From positions 120,272,110 to 120,336,109 of the forward strand of contig OX235279.1 in assembly GCA_944472155.2 (NCBI GenBank): DNA of 64,000 nt. The letters run 5' to 3'. A program made the position numbers and the translations under genes. This document shows positions 24,905-38,400 of this stretch, piece by piece; positions within the stretch are counted from its first letter, which is position 1, and every line of letters starts with the position of its first letter. The notes under the pieces were generated by a model. The model was not told the origin of the DNA. It ran no database searches and saw only the letters and a program-made list of their open reading frames with translations. This stretch comes from Trichobilharzia szidati (Eukaryota > Platyhelminthes > Trematoda > Strigeidida > Schistosomatidae).

Positions 24905-27900
24905 GTAATGCCAGAGACATTAATAATAAGATGAACTCAACCTATCCTGCTCTCCTAACTTTTAATATTTGCTTCAGTTAAGCATTAAATAGATGTTTCC
25001 GTCTACTTTTCTCCACCTGTTCAATATTTCAAATATCTGTTACAGCAGCCACATTACGATGTAATGTTAAGGTTTTACATAGTTTAGTAATGCTTCACTG
25101 AAACTATTATCAAGCGAAAAATTAATGCCTTACGTTGAGTTACATTTAAGTAATTAATTTGTCACCTGTAAATTGACTTTTTCATTTCTACAGGATTAGT
25201 GGACAACTGTTTTCCTGTCCTTTCCATCGATAATTAATATTTGTTGTAAGAGAAAGAGAATTTAATTTATGTATCTTCATACATGATCACTATATTTTGA
25301 TACAAATATGGTGTGGTTTTTTCATTCTAAGCGAAGTATACTTGTCATCTTTTCAGTCCATATTCACCTGTTTTTCTTTTTTTTCCCATCTTGCTATTCT
25401 CTATCTCCCTGCCTACATACAAACAATGTACAGGTGGAACACTGAAAATTTACGGTGGTCAATTATTTCCAGAAATACCCTATAAAACATTATTAATATC
25501 AGCCACAGATAAAGTTGCCTATATAATACGTGAAAGTTTAAATAAATACGGCTTGGATGAAGCTGATCCTGATGCTTATTGTCTCGTTATGCGTAATCGT
25601 AGTTCAAATGATATAGCCGATGGATTGCCTGGTACTGAAGAGGTACTCTGCGATGATGTGTGCCCACTGGAATATTTGTTTACTTCATCAGCGAAAGCAG
25701 CTGAAGCGGTCATCACTTTCGAGGTAGGTTGATGTGTGAATATTTATACTGATACTTATATGTAGAGTTTCTTCAATAAACATTTCAACTGTACACACAA
25801 ACCATAATCCAATTTGATTTACATTCCATTATTTTCGTATCGATTTCCTGATGATAATTATAGACATATATGCATAGTCAAATGAAGTTCTAATTCTGAA
25901 GTTTGGTTTACTTCAAGAACTGTAATTAATTGTGTAGACAGTTCAAGGCATGGATTACCTGTGTTATTTACTTTTGTATATGTGGAAAGAAGCAGCAGAA
26001 TTGGTGCTGACGATATGTGAAGAAGCCTATCAGAAGGCTTAAGCGCAAATATTCCACCCAACTTGTTTTCTGCTATATGCCTACAAAACATCAGAAGGTA
26101 GATTAACATAAAAAGACTACATAAATATTGGCTTAGTATTGTATTTGGGTTAGTGTTTGAAGTTTACAATGGGTTTAAGCAAATTATTCTATGAACTTGT
26201 ACAAAGTAAATGCACTCTTGTGCCTCGACTTGAAAGCATCTTATAATGATGTGGTTGAGAAGTATGAATATTGAAAACCACCTTAGTTAAATTTGTCGAA
26301 TTTACTTAAATTTACACCAATAGAAAAGTTTTGCAATTGAGGTTTAGAAAGAAAGTTGTTAGGTTTCCATTGAATTTCTGTATTTGACCATGGTTGGTTC
26401 ATTGACAGGTTTGGTGACATCTTCAGGGCTAACTTCATCAAACCTTTTGAATGAGGACAGTTTCTAAATTGAATTTATTCTACATCTTTTTATCGAGTAT
26501 CAAACATTCTCAACCTTAAGAAAAGAGACATAAAGCAGTCCAGTCACCGAATAAATGTCATATTGTAGCGAAAGGTGACTAGGTCACCTTATGCCTCTAT
26601 ACTCCTCTCAACATTGAAACAGTTATCTAGAAATATTTAGTGTTTTTTGTTTTTCCGATGGCACACTTTTAAAAGTCAATGCAAACACAGATTACTGTCT
26701 GTCTGATAAAAATGCTTTGCGTACGGATTACCCACAACAGATATCAGCTAGTGATATTCACTGCCAAGTGAACTCATTATTTGATATTCTATCACGCGAC
26801 CCAATATCATTCACATAGTGATTACGGTAAAGAGTTTTAAATTATAGCATAGTTATCACTCTGTGGCTGATAGGTATTGTAGATGGCAAGTCGAAGTCTT
26901 CTTTCTGCCTTTCCACGCAATCAGCAAAGAGTCACACTTATTGTGTGTGAGAGCTATTGATACTACCTGGTAAGTGGAGCGGGGTTTGAATCCATGACCG
27001 ACTGGATGGAAGTCATTTGCTTAGACCAAACATCCACGGCTTCATTTCTGCATTAAATGGTTTTGATGCATTTGAACTGCTCGAGACAACAATCTTGTCC
27101 AACGAATTGAAGAAATACAGAGACTGTTATCAGACATTAGGGATTACTGTGCTTTTCTATTTGGCAGGCAATGAATGTGCTGTTTGAGTGCTTTGTTATA
27201 GTAAAGTATAGTAGGGATTAATCTTGTATGGTTAACTCCTCTGTCTACCAACTGAATTCTTAAAGTGAAAATAATTTCTCTATTCACATTAGTTTTTGCT
27301 ATAAGCATCAAAGCCGATATGATTTTCCACTATATCTTCTGGTATATTTATTCTGTTCCTCGAAGTATATTACATTGCTTCCTTACTTTGAAATACTTCA
27401 GCACAGGAATATAATGGTGTGTTCAGATTTCCTTGGATATTCATGAGACCCAGAGCATAAATTACTACTACTTAGAAGTTTATTTATTCATTATTGCTTA
27501 AGGTCGTCGTACTTAATAAATAAATTCCAGTTTATTTAGATTATGTTTTAGATTTTAGCATTTCTGTTTTAACAAGAACAGTGAATTTACCATGAAATGA
27601 CTTGTTTTTAGGGTATATATTTCTTAACTGCTCACATGGTTTATATTTATTCCGTGATAATCATGTATATTTTTTGTGTTTATATGATCCCATGTTTGTG
27701 CGTGTGTTTGCCCAAATGCGTTCCAGTAGTCTAAGTCTTTGTCTTCTTTAGGTAGGTATTCCTCATTGGCTATGGAATCAGTTGACCTACATTCTGGCCG
27801 CTTAGTTTACCAGTTTCTTTAACATAACATACGCACAAGTCACAAATCTACACCTGCATTCTCTTACTTATTCACTCCTTTTTCTTTGAAATTAAATGTT

Positions 27901-29400
27901 ACAGCTGTATTTCAGATTATTGGCATTACACGTTGTATAAGCGTGAAAGTAGTATACAGGGTAGAATGATGTAGATTAATCGGTTTCAATTATTATTCTT
28001 TATTTCATTATTCATTAATTATAAGGTAGTTCACTTTCGTGTTTATTATTCACGAAATCGAAATAGAGCCTCTTTTCTCTTTCCATAAGTTAACATCAGT
28101 TGAATAGTCATGCAGAGTGCATAATTACTTAACAGGTATGATGTTTTATACTACTTTTTAGGTCTTATGTTCAGGATCTGAATACACTAGACTACTGGAT
28201 CTAATTATAACAATTGGTATTTACAGTGTTACAGAGTGCAAAATAATCCCATGGCTGTACGCTTGCACATATATATATATATGTATGTGAAGGTGTATTG
28301 CTCCCACGATAAGAAAAACTGTTTTGTCCTAGAAGTCGTCCTTTTCCTGAAATACTTTTTACTCACTAAAGATACATTCTAGGCTGTTTGCCTAGTTTAT
28401 TGTATTAAGTCATTCAATTTAATTGACGTTGTGTTGTGTTTCTAGTTTTTAGAAATTTTTATAGTAGGAAATCAAGCTGTATTTTTGCATTATTGGTTAT
28501 TGGTTATTCAACCGGGCTGTCATGCAATCTATGCATGCTCCATAGAAATCCAATTAGAAACTTCTAAATCTTTTTCTTCTCTCATCTGTTCATCAAAAAA
28601 TTTGGATCAGAATCATATTTTGTAACAAAATATTCCTTCCTATTTTCTGTATAGTTTAGCGTTGATCGATCCGCAGAATAGGTTTCCTCGCGACCTCTAT
28701 CATCTGTTGATACATACATTATTCTGAATATAAGGTGCATTTGATAGATAATATTATTACTAAGCTTATTTGCAAAAGCGATGCCTTTCTTGTTTATCGA
28801 CAATATTAAATTATTCCTGGTGAATTTCTCTGTATTTCAGTGTACTATGTATTTTTGTACAGAGGAGGAAATCTTAAATCATATGGGTGTATCATAAGTT
28901 TATACGGTTACAGATAGTTGGCCTAGGTGTTATGAAATGCAACAGGCCAGCGTGCTAGAACTATTGAGTGGTGTAAGGTGTATTCAGCTGTCACAGCCGC
29001 ATATTGCATAATATGCATAATAAATAACACTATGAATAAGTGAAGTTTATATTGGAAATCTTACATACTTGACTTGTCTGTATTTACAGTCATATAGGTA
29101 GTTACTGCTTAAATTTACCACATAATAACTTACTTAAGACAAACAACTACATAGGACTTCTTTGGAAGACATTACCTAAAATTCTCTGAGCTTTGAGCAC
29201 ACTTATCTGAGTATGAAATCTACAAACTAAGGACTTAAAAGCCAATCATATCATTAAAGTGGAAGTGACCTCATTATACTTGACTAGGATTCCTTCTAAC
29301 TGGTTGCGAGCTGTTATTCACCCATGGTACTTCACTTGACGACAATGTATGGCCAGTGGTCAGAAATATATATATGTATATATATATATAGACATATAGT

Positions 29401-29450
<50 letters not shown>

Positions 29451-32395
29451 GGACCATATCATAGGTTCAGTTCATAAAAACTGTTACTACTTTTAGTGAC
29501 AACTGGGTATTCATGTGTATCATCATGATGTATCATAATACAGTTGTTCCCTTATAAAACTATTTAAAATCTGGGTCATTTTGAAGACTATTATATTATT
29601 ATTCCCTTGGGTTCCGAAGCGAACACAGGACTTCAACAACACATCTCCACTTTGTTCTAATCTCTATGGTCCTCTTCAACTCGCCTCACGATTTCCTATA
29701 ACCTCTCATCTTCTCCTCACACGATCTCCTCCATGTCACCCTCGCAATGATTACACCCACTCGTCGCTTCTCATTGGAATCCCATTCGAGCTGTGGCATG
29801 GCGCGCGATGTCATTCAATCGTCTCCTCAACGTATGTCCAATCCATCTCCATTTTCTACTACATATTTGTTGAGCAGTCGACTCTTCTTTGGTTTGTTGT
29901 CAGTTTCTTCATCCTAATTCTTTCTGGCCAGCCATTTGATATTCAATACAAAGCCAGAGGAGACAGCTGTTGATAAAGGTCAGCCGTAGCCTGTTGGAAG
30001 TCCTTTTCGTGACATGAAGAGTTTCTGACCCACATAAAAGAAATGACTTTACATCGGTGTGTAAAATCCGAATCTTGTTCTTTATGTCGAGGTGGAGTGC
30101 AGAAGATTTCCAAACTGATTTCAGTTTGATAAAGGTGTATCTTGCCTTTCGGATTCTGACTAACTGGCTGGCTTTCACATCTTCATTTGTTCCCCTGGCT
30201 GTGGTTGAAACAATGCTTCCTAGATAAGAGAAGGAAGGAAGCGACATCTTTCAAATTTCTCCTGTTCATAGTGATTGGTATTGTTTGTTGTTGCTGTTGT
30301 TGTTGGTTGATTGTTCTGTTAGGTTCCAAGTTGAACACTGTGCTTCAACAACACATCTCCACATTATTATACTTTCTGCTGTCCCCTTCAGCTGGACCCA
30401 CAATCGCCCATAATCTCTAATCTCCTCCTCACACGATCTCCTCCATGTCAACCTCGCACTGACAACCCCCTCTTTGCTCCCAATTCGGGTTTCACTCGAG
30501 CAGTGGTCTGGCACACGATGTCATTCGACAGTGTCCTCAGTGTATGCCCAATCCATCTCCACTTTTTACCCCTACATATTCCTTGTCATAGTTTCTTGTT
30601 GGTGATTCTTTCTGGCTAGCAATTTGATCTTCAACATGTAGCGAGCGAAGGCAGCTGTTGATAAAAGTCTCCCGTAGCCTGTTGGAAATGCTTTTCGTGA
30701 CTCGCGCCCCGCCGAGTTTCTCACTCATATAGAAGGACTGACTGACTGACTTGACATTTGTGCTGAAAATCCGAATCTTGTGCTTTATACTGAGGCGGAG
30801 TGCAGAAGATTTCCGAACCGATTTCAGATTGATGGATGTGTATCTTGCCTTTCGGATTCTGACTGGCTGGCAGGCTGGCTGGCTGGCTTTCACATCTTCA
30901 TCTGTTCCCCTGGCTGTGGTTGAAACAATCCTTCCTAGATAAGTGAAGGAAGGAAGCGACTTCTTTCAAATTACTCCCGTTCATAGTGATTGGTATTGTT
31001 TGTTGTTGCTGTTGTTGGTTGGCTATCTTCATCACCTCCGTTTTCTCTATATTCACCTGGAGTCCTACCTTCGCTGCTTCTTCCGCCAGTTTTTCGAAGA
31101 CTATAACCCACATTAATTATGTGACCGACAGAACTCAGAAAGTGCTAGTCAAATATTTCTTTAAAAATTTTCAATAATGCAAAACGTTGACTTCTCCTAA
31201 GAGTGTATCTAAGATCCTCAAGTGTGTTTATGGCGCGGAATATAAGGTTAAATCTGATTACTTAAATATGGTTAACTATCATTAACTCAAAATCTAAATT
31301 TCTGATACCGTTCTCTAAAAGACATTGCATCATATTCAAGTAGTTTCCGTACTAATCATGCTAGTTGTAGCCTGTAAAGAATAATCCACTGCTATGATTA
31401 ATTTTTTGATCTTTTAAATAGATATATAACGTAGGTTACACGTGCATACTGTCCATTATAATTGTGGGATGCTAAGTACATTACTTTCAAGTGTGTAAAC
31501 ATATAATTTTTCTTATTGGATTAGCTCAATTTCTCAGTGGATAAATTGACTTCATTGATTCAATAAGTGGTATTCTCAGCATATATGTCTATGTCCTAGT
31601 GGTAGAATGAGATGCAATGGGATTCGGAAATTCCATTATCAGCATTTATTCTAAAGGCAAATTTAAGTTTCGTTTAAGAGTAGTTAATCTGCTAGTGTGT
31701 TACTCATCTGTTCAAGTGAATTTAGAACTATGACTCGTTAAGTCAAACACTTAGTGTTGAATCTACAAAATCAAACGTCTATTAATTTAAGAGGAAATTT
31801 GTACACTTTTAATGCACGTCTAACTGATAGTGTTGAAGTAGGCACGTGTCTCGGTGTATATTCATTTCTCTTTCTCTCTCTCTCTCTCTCTTCCGCTGAT
31901 ATTAATCTAAGAAAGTTTTAATTTGTAGACAATCGGCAATCGACTTTCTGTACCGAAGTAATTAATCAGCTGAGTGAGTGTAGTGGTCAAAAAAGGCCGT
32001 CAAAGCACATGTTGTGTATGGTTAAACGTATACATATACATAATTAGTTCAGCATAAATTAATTTTATTTACTCTATGGGTATCAAAAATTGACTTAGTA
32101 ATGTTTATGTGTCTGATTCGCTTATAATAATAACAATAATAATAATATATTAGTAATAATAATAGTAATATCAGACCATATTTCTTTTTTCCAGACAAGC
32201 TGTAAAGTTTAATTTTCACCTGATTTTCTTGTTAGGATAAAAGGCTGTTTTTTTTACTGCTATTTATCATAATTTTGTCGAGATTTCTCTTCTCATCTCT
32301 GGATTTCTTTGTTTGTTTGTGTGTGCGTGTGTGCATGTATATGTTTAACGGAGGAGTTCTGACAGCAGTGTTTCAGTAAGTAATATATAATTGGC

Positions 32396-32453
<58 letters not shown>

Positions 32454-35400
32454 CATGGGCGTTTACATGCAGTTATTCATTCTATATATTATCCATTATA
32501 ACAGGATGATTGTGTTTTATTTGTCTGTAGTATGCTTAATGCTGTTGTGCTATGAAATAGGTTATCTATTTACCGGAATGAACAAGTTCGTGTGCAGTTT
32601 AGCCCATGCGCAACACATGAATCCTACTGCATCACCCCGGTCTCACTCCCAGCGCACACATGTTTCTAAATACAGTAGTACACTGTGCGATAATAATAAC
32701 TGGCAACAATTTAGACATAATTTGTACTGTGGCTATTAACCTAAGAGTGGTACAACTCTCAAATTTAATTGTCATCCTTGTCGGCATGCATAAACAAGAC
32801 ATATTTGGAAACCTTAAAATGGAAAAATTTATCTTGTCAGGTCTCTGACTGACTGAGTTTTCAATGCAGAACTTTGCACAGAAAGTGCAGTTGTTCAAGT
32901 TACCGCACCCCTCATATAGCACCCAAAATATACAGAAAAACGAGAGGAAACGTGTACGACAAAGAATAATTGTATGGAGGAACATGATAACTTAATAGAT
33001 ATGGGAGATTACAAAGAGTGCATCTGCACCACTGAGAACGATGGTGCTCCTTATTGTCAACAGTCTCAGACCGTCGGTTCTTAGCATCTCAACCATTCCA
33101 GTTTAGACAGTCTACGCCTGCCCATGTGGCTCAAACCAACACTCAAAGACTTCATAGATTGATGACAGGTTTTGATTTGATCATACCTAACTCTAGATTT
33201 TAAGCGGTGAATACATTTGCATCGTTGGGAACGATTTTGAATCATATTCTACAGAGTCTCCAGCTAGTGATTTAGTATTCTTCTGGAATAGGTAGTCAGC
33301 TCCTCCTCAAGTGGATGCAACCAGAAGTCAGTAGTTTCATCTTTCGGTGGAATGTATTGAGCTGAACACTTCTACAACTCAGTAATTTGTACTGTCTTGA
33401 GACACAGAAAAGATGAGTTTTCGACTATAAATCCCTTCATTCATTTCCTCACTCAGGATAAGACAATGTGGAAAGTTATGCTGGAATTTAGCCCGAAGTG
33501 TTAGGCAAGCAGGGTAAATATTATTTCATTCAATTAGTATAGCTTCGTCGATTAAGGCTTCCGGGATATGTTAGGCCATCCATCGGCTTATGAGTAGAAC
33601 GATGTTTGCTGAAGTTGGAGTCTGGAGGATAGCTATGGCAAGAAATTTGTAGGTTCATAGTGGTGTAATTAAATCCACCCTTTTATCTTGGGAACTTAGA
33701 ATGTGTTTATCAACCTTCTTTGAATTATTCTTTTCTTCACTTTCATGTCTGTCTTTCATGTGTTTCTCAGTGTAAAGTTTTGAACTGTGGCAACATGAGC
33801 TGATCTACTTTTTGTCTATGGTGTGCATAGATTCCGTTAGTTTGTTTGTCAATTGTGTTAGGAAGTAAATTAAAGCGCTTTCCATGTGTATACCGCGTAA
33901 TAATGTGATGTCCTAATCTAAACTGTACTCAGATATTTATTACACTTTTTTCTGTATCGTGTTTATCTACGGTTTAACTCTAATAGATGAATAGTACATA
34001 CAGATTGAAAAATGCCGCCTCCTGCCTTATTTAGATCTCTTCGATTATGTTATCTCTATATTGATGACTCACAAGAGTATCCACTTAATTGATTTTCCTT
34101 CTAATCCTTGATGGACAAAGGTAACTTAGTCGCATACCACCTCACCATTTCTCTGTGTTTTACTGTTTATTTTCTCCCTCAACTGACTCTAAGGGGGAAG
34201 AGAGGAGGAGTATATATGACTCATAAAAATATAACAATAGATATTCTTTCATTCATTATCTCTAGTAGACACTAGTTTAGTGAACACACACATGCACTTA
34301 GAGGTAGATGTAAGTTGATAAGCATTTACTATAGTAACAATACGGTATGAGTCATAACACACCCACTTTCTTTGTGTAGGTTGGTTTACTAACTAGGTTA
34401 GATTCACGTTTTTGCACATAGATTATTAACCACAGTTATTCACAAAAATCTGTTCCCTACCTAATTGCCCTGTCAATAACAATATTCACCGTTTTCATGA
34501 CAAACACTGCAGGGATGATATGGGCAAGCTTTTGTCAACCTGTTGCCACAGTGTCTAATTGACTCTACTGTCTTCACATCATTACACCTAACTTATGCTG
34601 TACTATAGACTGACAGGTGCTATTCAAGTATTGTCGCTGAAATTTTCATAGTCAGAGGTTTCTGAGAACGGAAATCAGTCATTTCAACAGTAATCACCAA
34701 CTGTATAAGACAAAAATAATTACGGAAACACAGGATATTGCTTAATAAAACTGCTGGAGGGCAATGGAGTTTTAAAGAATTAATCATTGGTCACTCTCAA
34801 AGGTCTAGCTGAATTCTGAAGCATATTATTAAAATGAAATTATTTTTAAGACAGTAATTGCAACACAGAAACCTGGATCGAATCAACGAATGTGAGACAT
34901 ATTGTTAGGTGGATGGACCATGGATATTGGTAACATTGACTATAAAGTTGAAGGTGGCAGGTGTAACTGATACATCTGATCATGTTTAACCAGTCTCAGT
35001 ATTCAACGGAAAAAGAGAAATAATTGTACAATAACCACGGAAAGGGCCGGTTTACCTGAAAGTGTCTGGTATTTTGGGTAGTATAAGTATCAAACACTGA
35101 AATGAAACTCTGGAGCAGCAGTAACCCCCATGTAACTGAGGCGGTTTCACTTCCTATGTATCAACCGAATACTACTTGTATTATTATTTATAATCTTTTC
35201 TACTGTCTGAATCCATATCTGAGAATCGATTTACATAAATAAATCCTTATCCGAATATGTTAATTCCATCCTAGTTGCTTACTTACCGAACATGGTTACT
35301 CTTTTGAATCTGATTGCTGTGTAAATTTTTTTTGCTTTATGATGTATCACTGTACCAGGTTTATCCACACTGTTTAATTATTAATAAGTTCACTAGTGGT

Positions 35401-38400
35401 TAACGTGACGTGACTTTATAGGTAGGTAGAAGGTCTTAACTGTCTACTTACTATCCCCGACTACTGTGTAACAATTTTTGTTTTGCCTTCTCACTTTATT
35501 CTACAGACTATTCAATTATTAATAAGTTTAGTGTAGTATTAATGTGGAAAAGACATTAAAGATGGATGGTGTGGGTGTCTAACATGAGTTATAGAAATAA
35601 ATTAGTCGCGAAATAATGGTATACGTGTTCCTTCTGACTCTCAAAAATTATCTTTTCACATTGTCAGTAGTCATTATGGTAATATCAGTGTTCCTATACA
35701 CCTTTCACTTTGAGATTTACATATAATCTTGTTTTGTTTATTCACTACTTATTTATTCCTTTATCTTCAACTGCTTCCACTATGTTGTGCGCATATATTT
35801 GTTATTCTATCTTGTCAGTTATATTACGTCACTAAACAGAAACATCATTCACACTAATTCTCCTCTTTCTCTCTGTCTCTATCTGTATGTCTCCTTTCAC
35901 ATTTTCTGTCCTACGTGTTATCTATATTATCATGTAACATAGACCTAAAATCAAACAGGTTTTTATTTCAATGTATTCTTTACAAAATGTAGAATAAAAT
36001 TATTACTAGTCTCCCGCCCTGCACTCCTACACCTAAATGTGTATTCTTTGGACATGTATTTTTCTTACCTAACTTGCTCACAGTTGCCTTGCCATTTGTT
36101 GCTGAGATACATTTATGTTATTATTATTATTGAAGACGTAGAATGTACATATCAGAAGTTTAGAAACAGTAGCTATTTTAAAAACATTATTCTATCAGAT
36201 AATCCTGTTCAGTGTTTTCTGAGAGAAAAAACGCTAACAGGGACAATCATAAAGTACGAAGTAAATTGGTTGTTATCGGACTTTTTAATCTGTTGTAGTA
36301 TTAATTTCACACAGCTGCATTTATCATCTGTCTGTAGTTACTTTCTACTGTGAATCGTTCGTACTGTCCTACCTAGAACACGTCAGTTGTGTCATTATTA
36401 TCCAGTATAGTTTGGAAACGAGGAAAAAGATAGTTGAGGTAGCTGTTCTAAAACGCGCAGACTTCTTGGTTTGGGGTGCATAAGGTGTGTGTGTGTGTGC
36501 GTGTCGATACTCTGGATTATATGTACAGGGATCGATTTCAGTAGTCGAATTGTCCTTATGCCTCACAGTTATGCTTACCTTCAAATACAAAGTGCTGCAT
36601 GCTATGATTCGCTTTCCTATGAGGTAGTATCATTTATTGGGGACTTGATAAGGGGCGTTTTGGTCGGCATAATGAAATACCAATATAGTTGTTCTCGATT
36701 ATCTTTCCGTTAGGTGGTAAATGCATTTTCTCTGTAAAGCAGCTTCAGCAATCTGCTTTATAATGTTTATGTATATGTAACTGTCACGTTAGTCTATACA
36801 CATTCTCCTCTTTGCTGTTGTGATGTTCTTTCCAGTTGACAGACTGTCAACATCGTTGTGCTTAGAAATATACTTGTAAGAAATTTCATAGTATGCCGAA
36901 ATAAATGCTGCAGACATAAGTAATGAGTTCGCACGTGTATTAAACGCTATATTTTTATTACTGTGATACATGAGATAAACTTCCTTTTACTGTTTTATTT
37001 CCGTTGCACTGTGTGAAAACAGAGAATCGTGCTATTCTTTTACTGGATAGGCTGTTGTTCCCTCTCTTTTCATTTGTCTGTTTACACAAACACGAAGTGG
37101 TGCCTCCGATATTCAATATTCTACCATTAATTTTTAGATCATTTTTATGTCGTTTACTCACACACATAGAAAGAAACATCATGCACATACTTTTGTTTAT
37201 ATCCACATTCTTTGTCCTAAATCCTGGATATTTTTAACCTTTTTACAACTGACAAACAGGTAAAAATTTTAGAAGCCTCCATTTGTTTTCACTTGTATGC
37301 ACACAAATTCATGATGACAGAGTAATGAATAGTGTTTTCAACAATTTCCAGATTCATTTGCTGTTTTGCTTTCTTTTTTCTTTCTGTACTCCGTCTATTG
37401 AATATTGATCAGTATGGTGTTAGTAGTCCACATTCAGGACATTGGAGGAATGAAAGTTTTTGTTCATTGTCCCATTATCGAGTGAATAAACATTTGTTAT
37501 TTATTTGTTATCATTATTTTAATAATTCATGTTACAAATTGCATTCTGACTTTACCTTTTTGCTTATTTCCCTGCACTGTAGTGCAAACAGGTATATTAG
37601 GCAGCTTCAAAAATCTGTACTCGGTGCAACAAAACATTTGGTTTGAACGTTTACTGTTGCCAAGTACTTGTTGGAAAGACTTTTCCATATTACTAATAAT
37701 AGCAGCAAGCTACGTGCGTGTGTCACCACATGTTAGCGATAACCTATTACGTTGTAATACTGAGTGATCTGAGTTCGAATCGCTCTGGATACGCAACTTT
37801 AAAACTGCATACATGATTTGTCGGTCTGCACCATCAATTAGAGATCTAGGTCTCGAACTTCAGGCTAATTGTTCACAACTGCCTAACTCTATTAATACCA
37901 CTTAAGTTTTCAGACCACGTTGAGGTTTGAATGGCCAACTCTCAGGCGATAAGTGTGTTTTATTGTACAGCCATTGTTGAAACTACCGTGTGGTTGCTAA
38001 TTAGGATTGTTAAGATATTTTGGCTGATGTACAGATGGTGATAATTGGTTGTACATCAGTTCGAGAACCACTGGAAAACCTGGGAGTACTGGACGGCGGT
38101 GTCGTCCTGGTTTGGGGCTGTTCACCAGTACGCACTCACCGGGGTTCGAACCCAGGACCTTCAGGTTACAAGGCCACCTCGTGGACCATTAAGCCACTGG
38201 GACCCGATCCAGTATCCCGTGGATTTGAAATTCTGCCAATTCACAACATAGCGCGACCACTTGCAATGTATGTCTTCGGCGAGTATTTGTCCTCACGCCC
38301 TACCTGGTAACCAGAAGGTCCTGGGTTCGAACCCCGGTGGGTGCGTACTTTAAAGAGTCCTAAACTAGAGAGAAACAGCTGTCCAGTACTCCCTGCAGGT

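Noticed and set aside
37761..37795. Box B-like GAGTTCGAATCGC
   Set aside because: The upstream sequence does not give a convincing box A or cloverleaf, so it is at best a very old SINE head.
38138..38212. Possible functional tRNA-Thr gene
   Set aside because: It lies inside an inverted Sm-alpha-like repeat, the closing stem is imperfect and a second partial head faces it.
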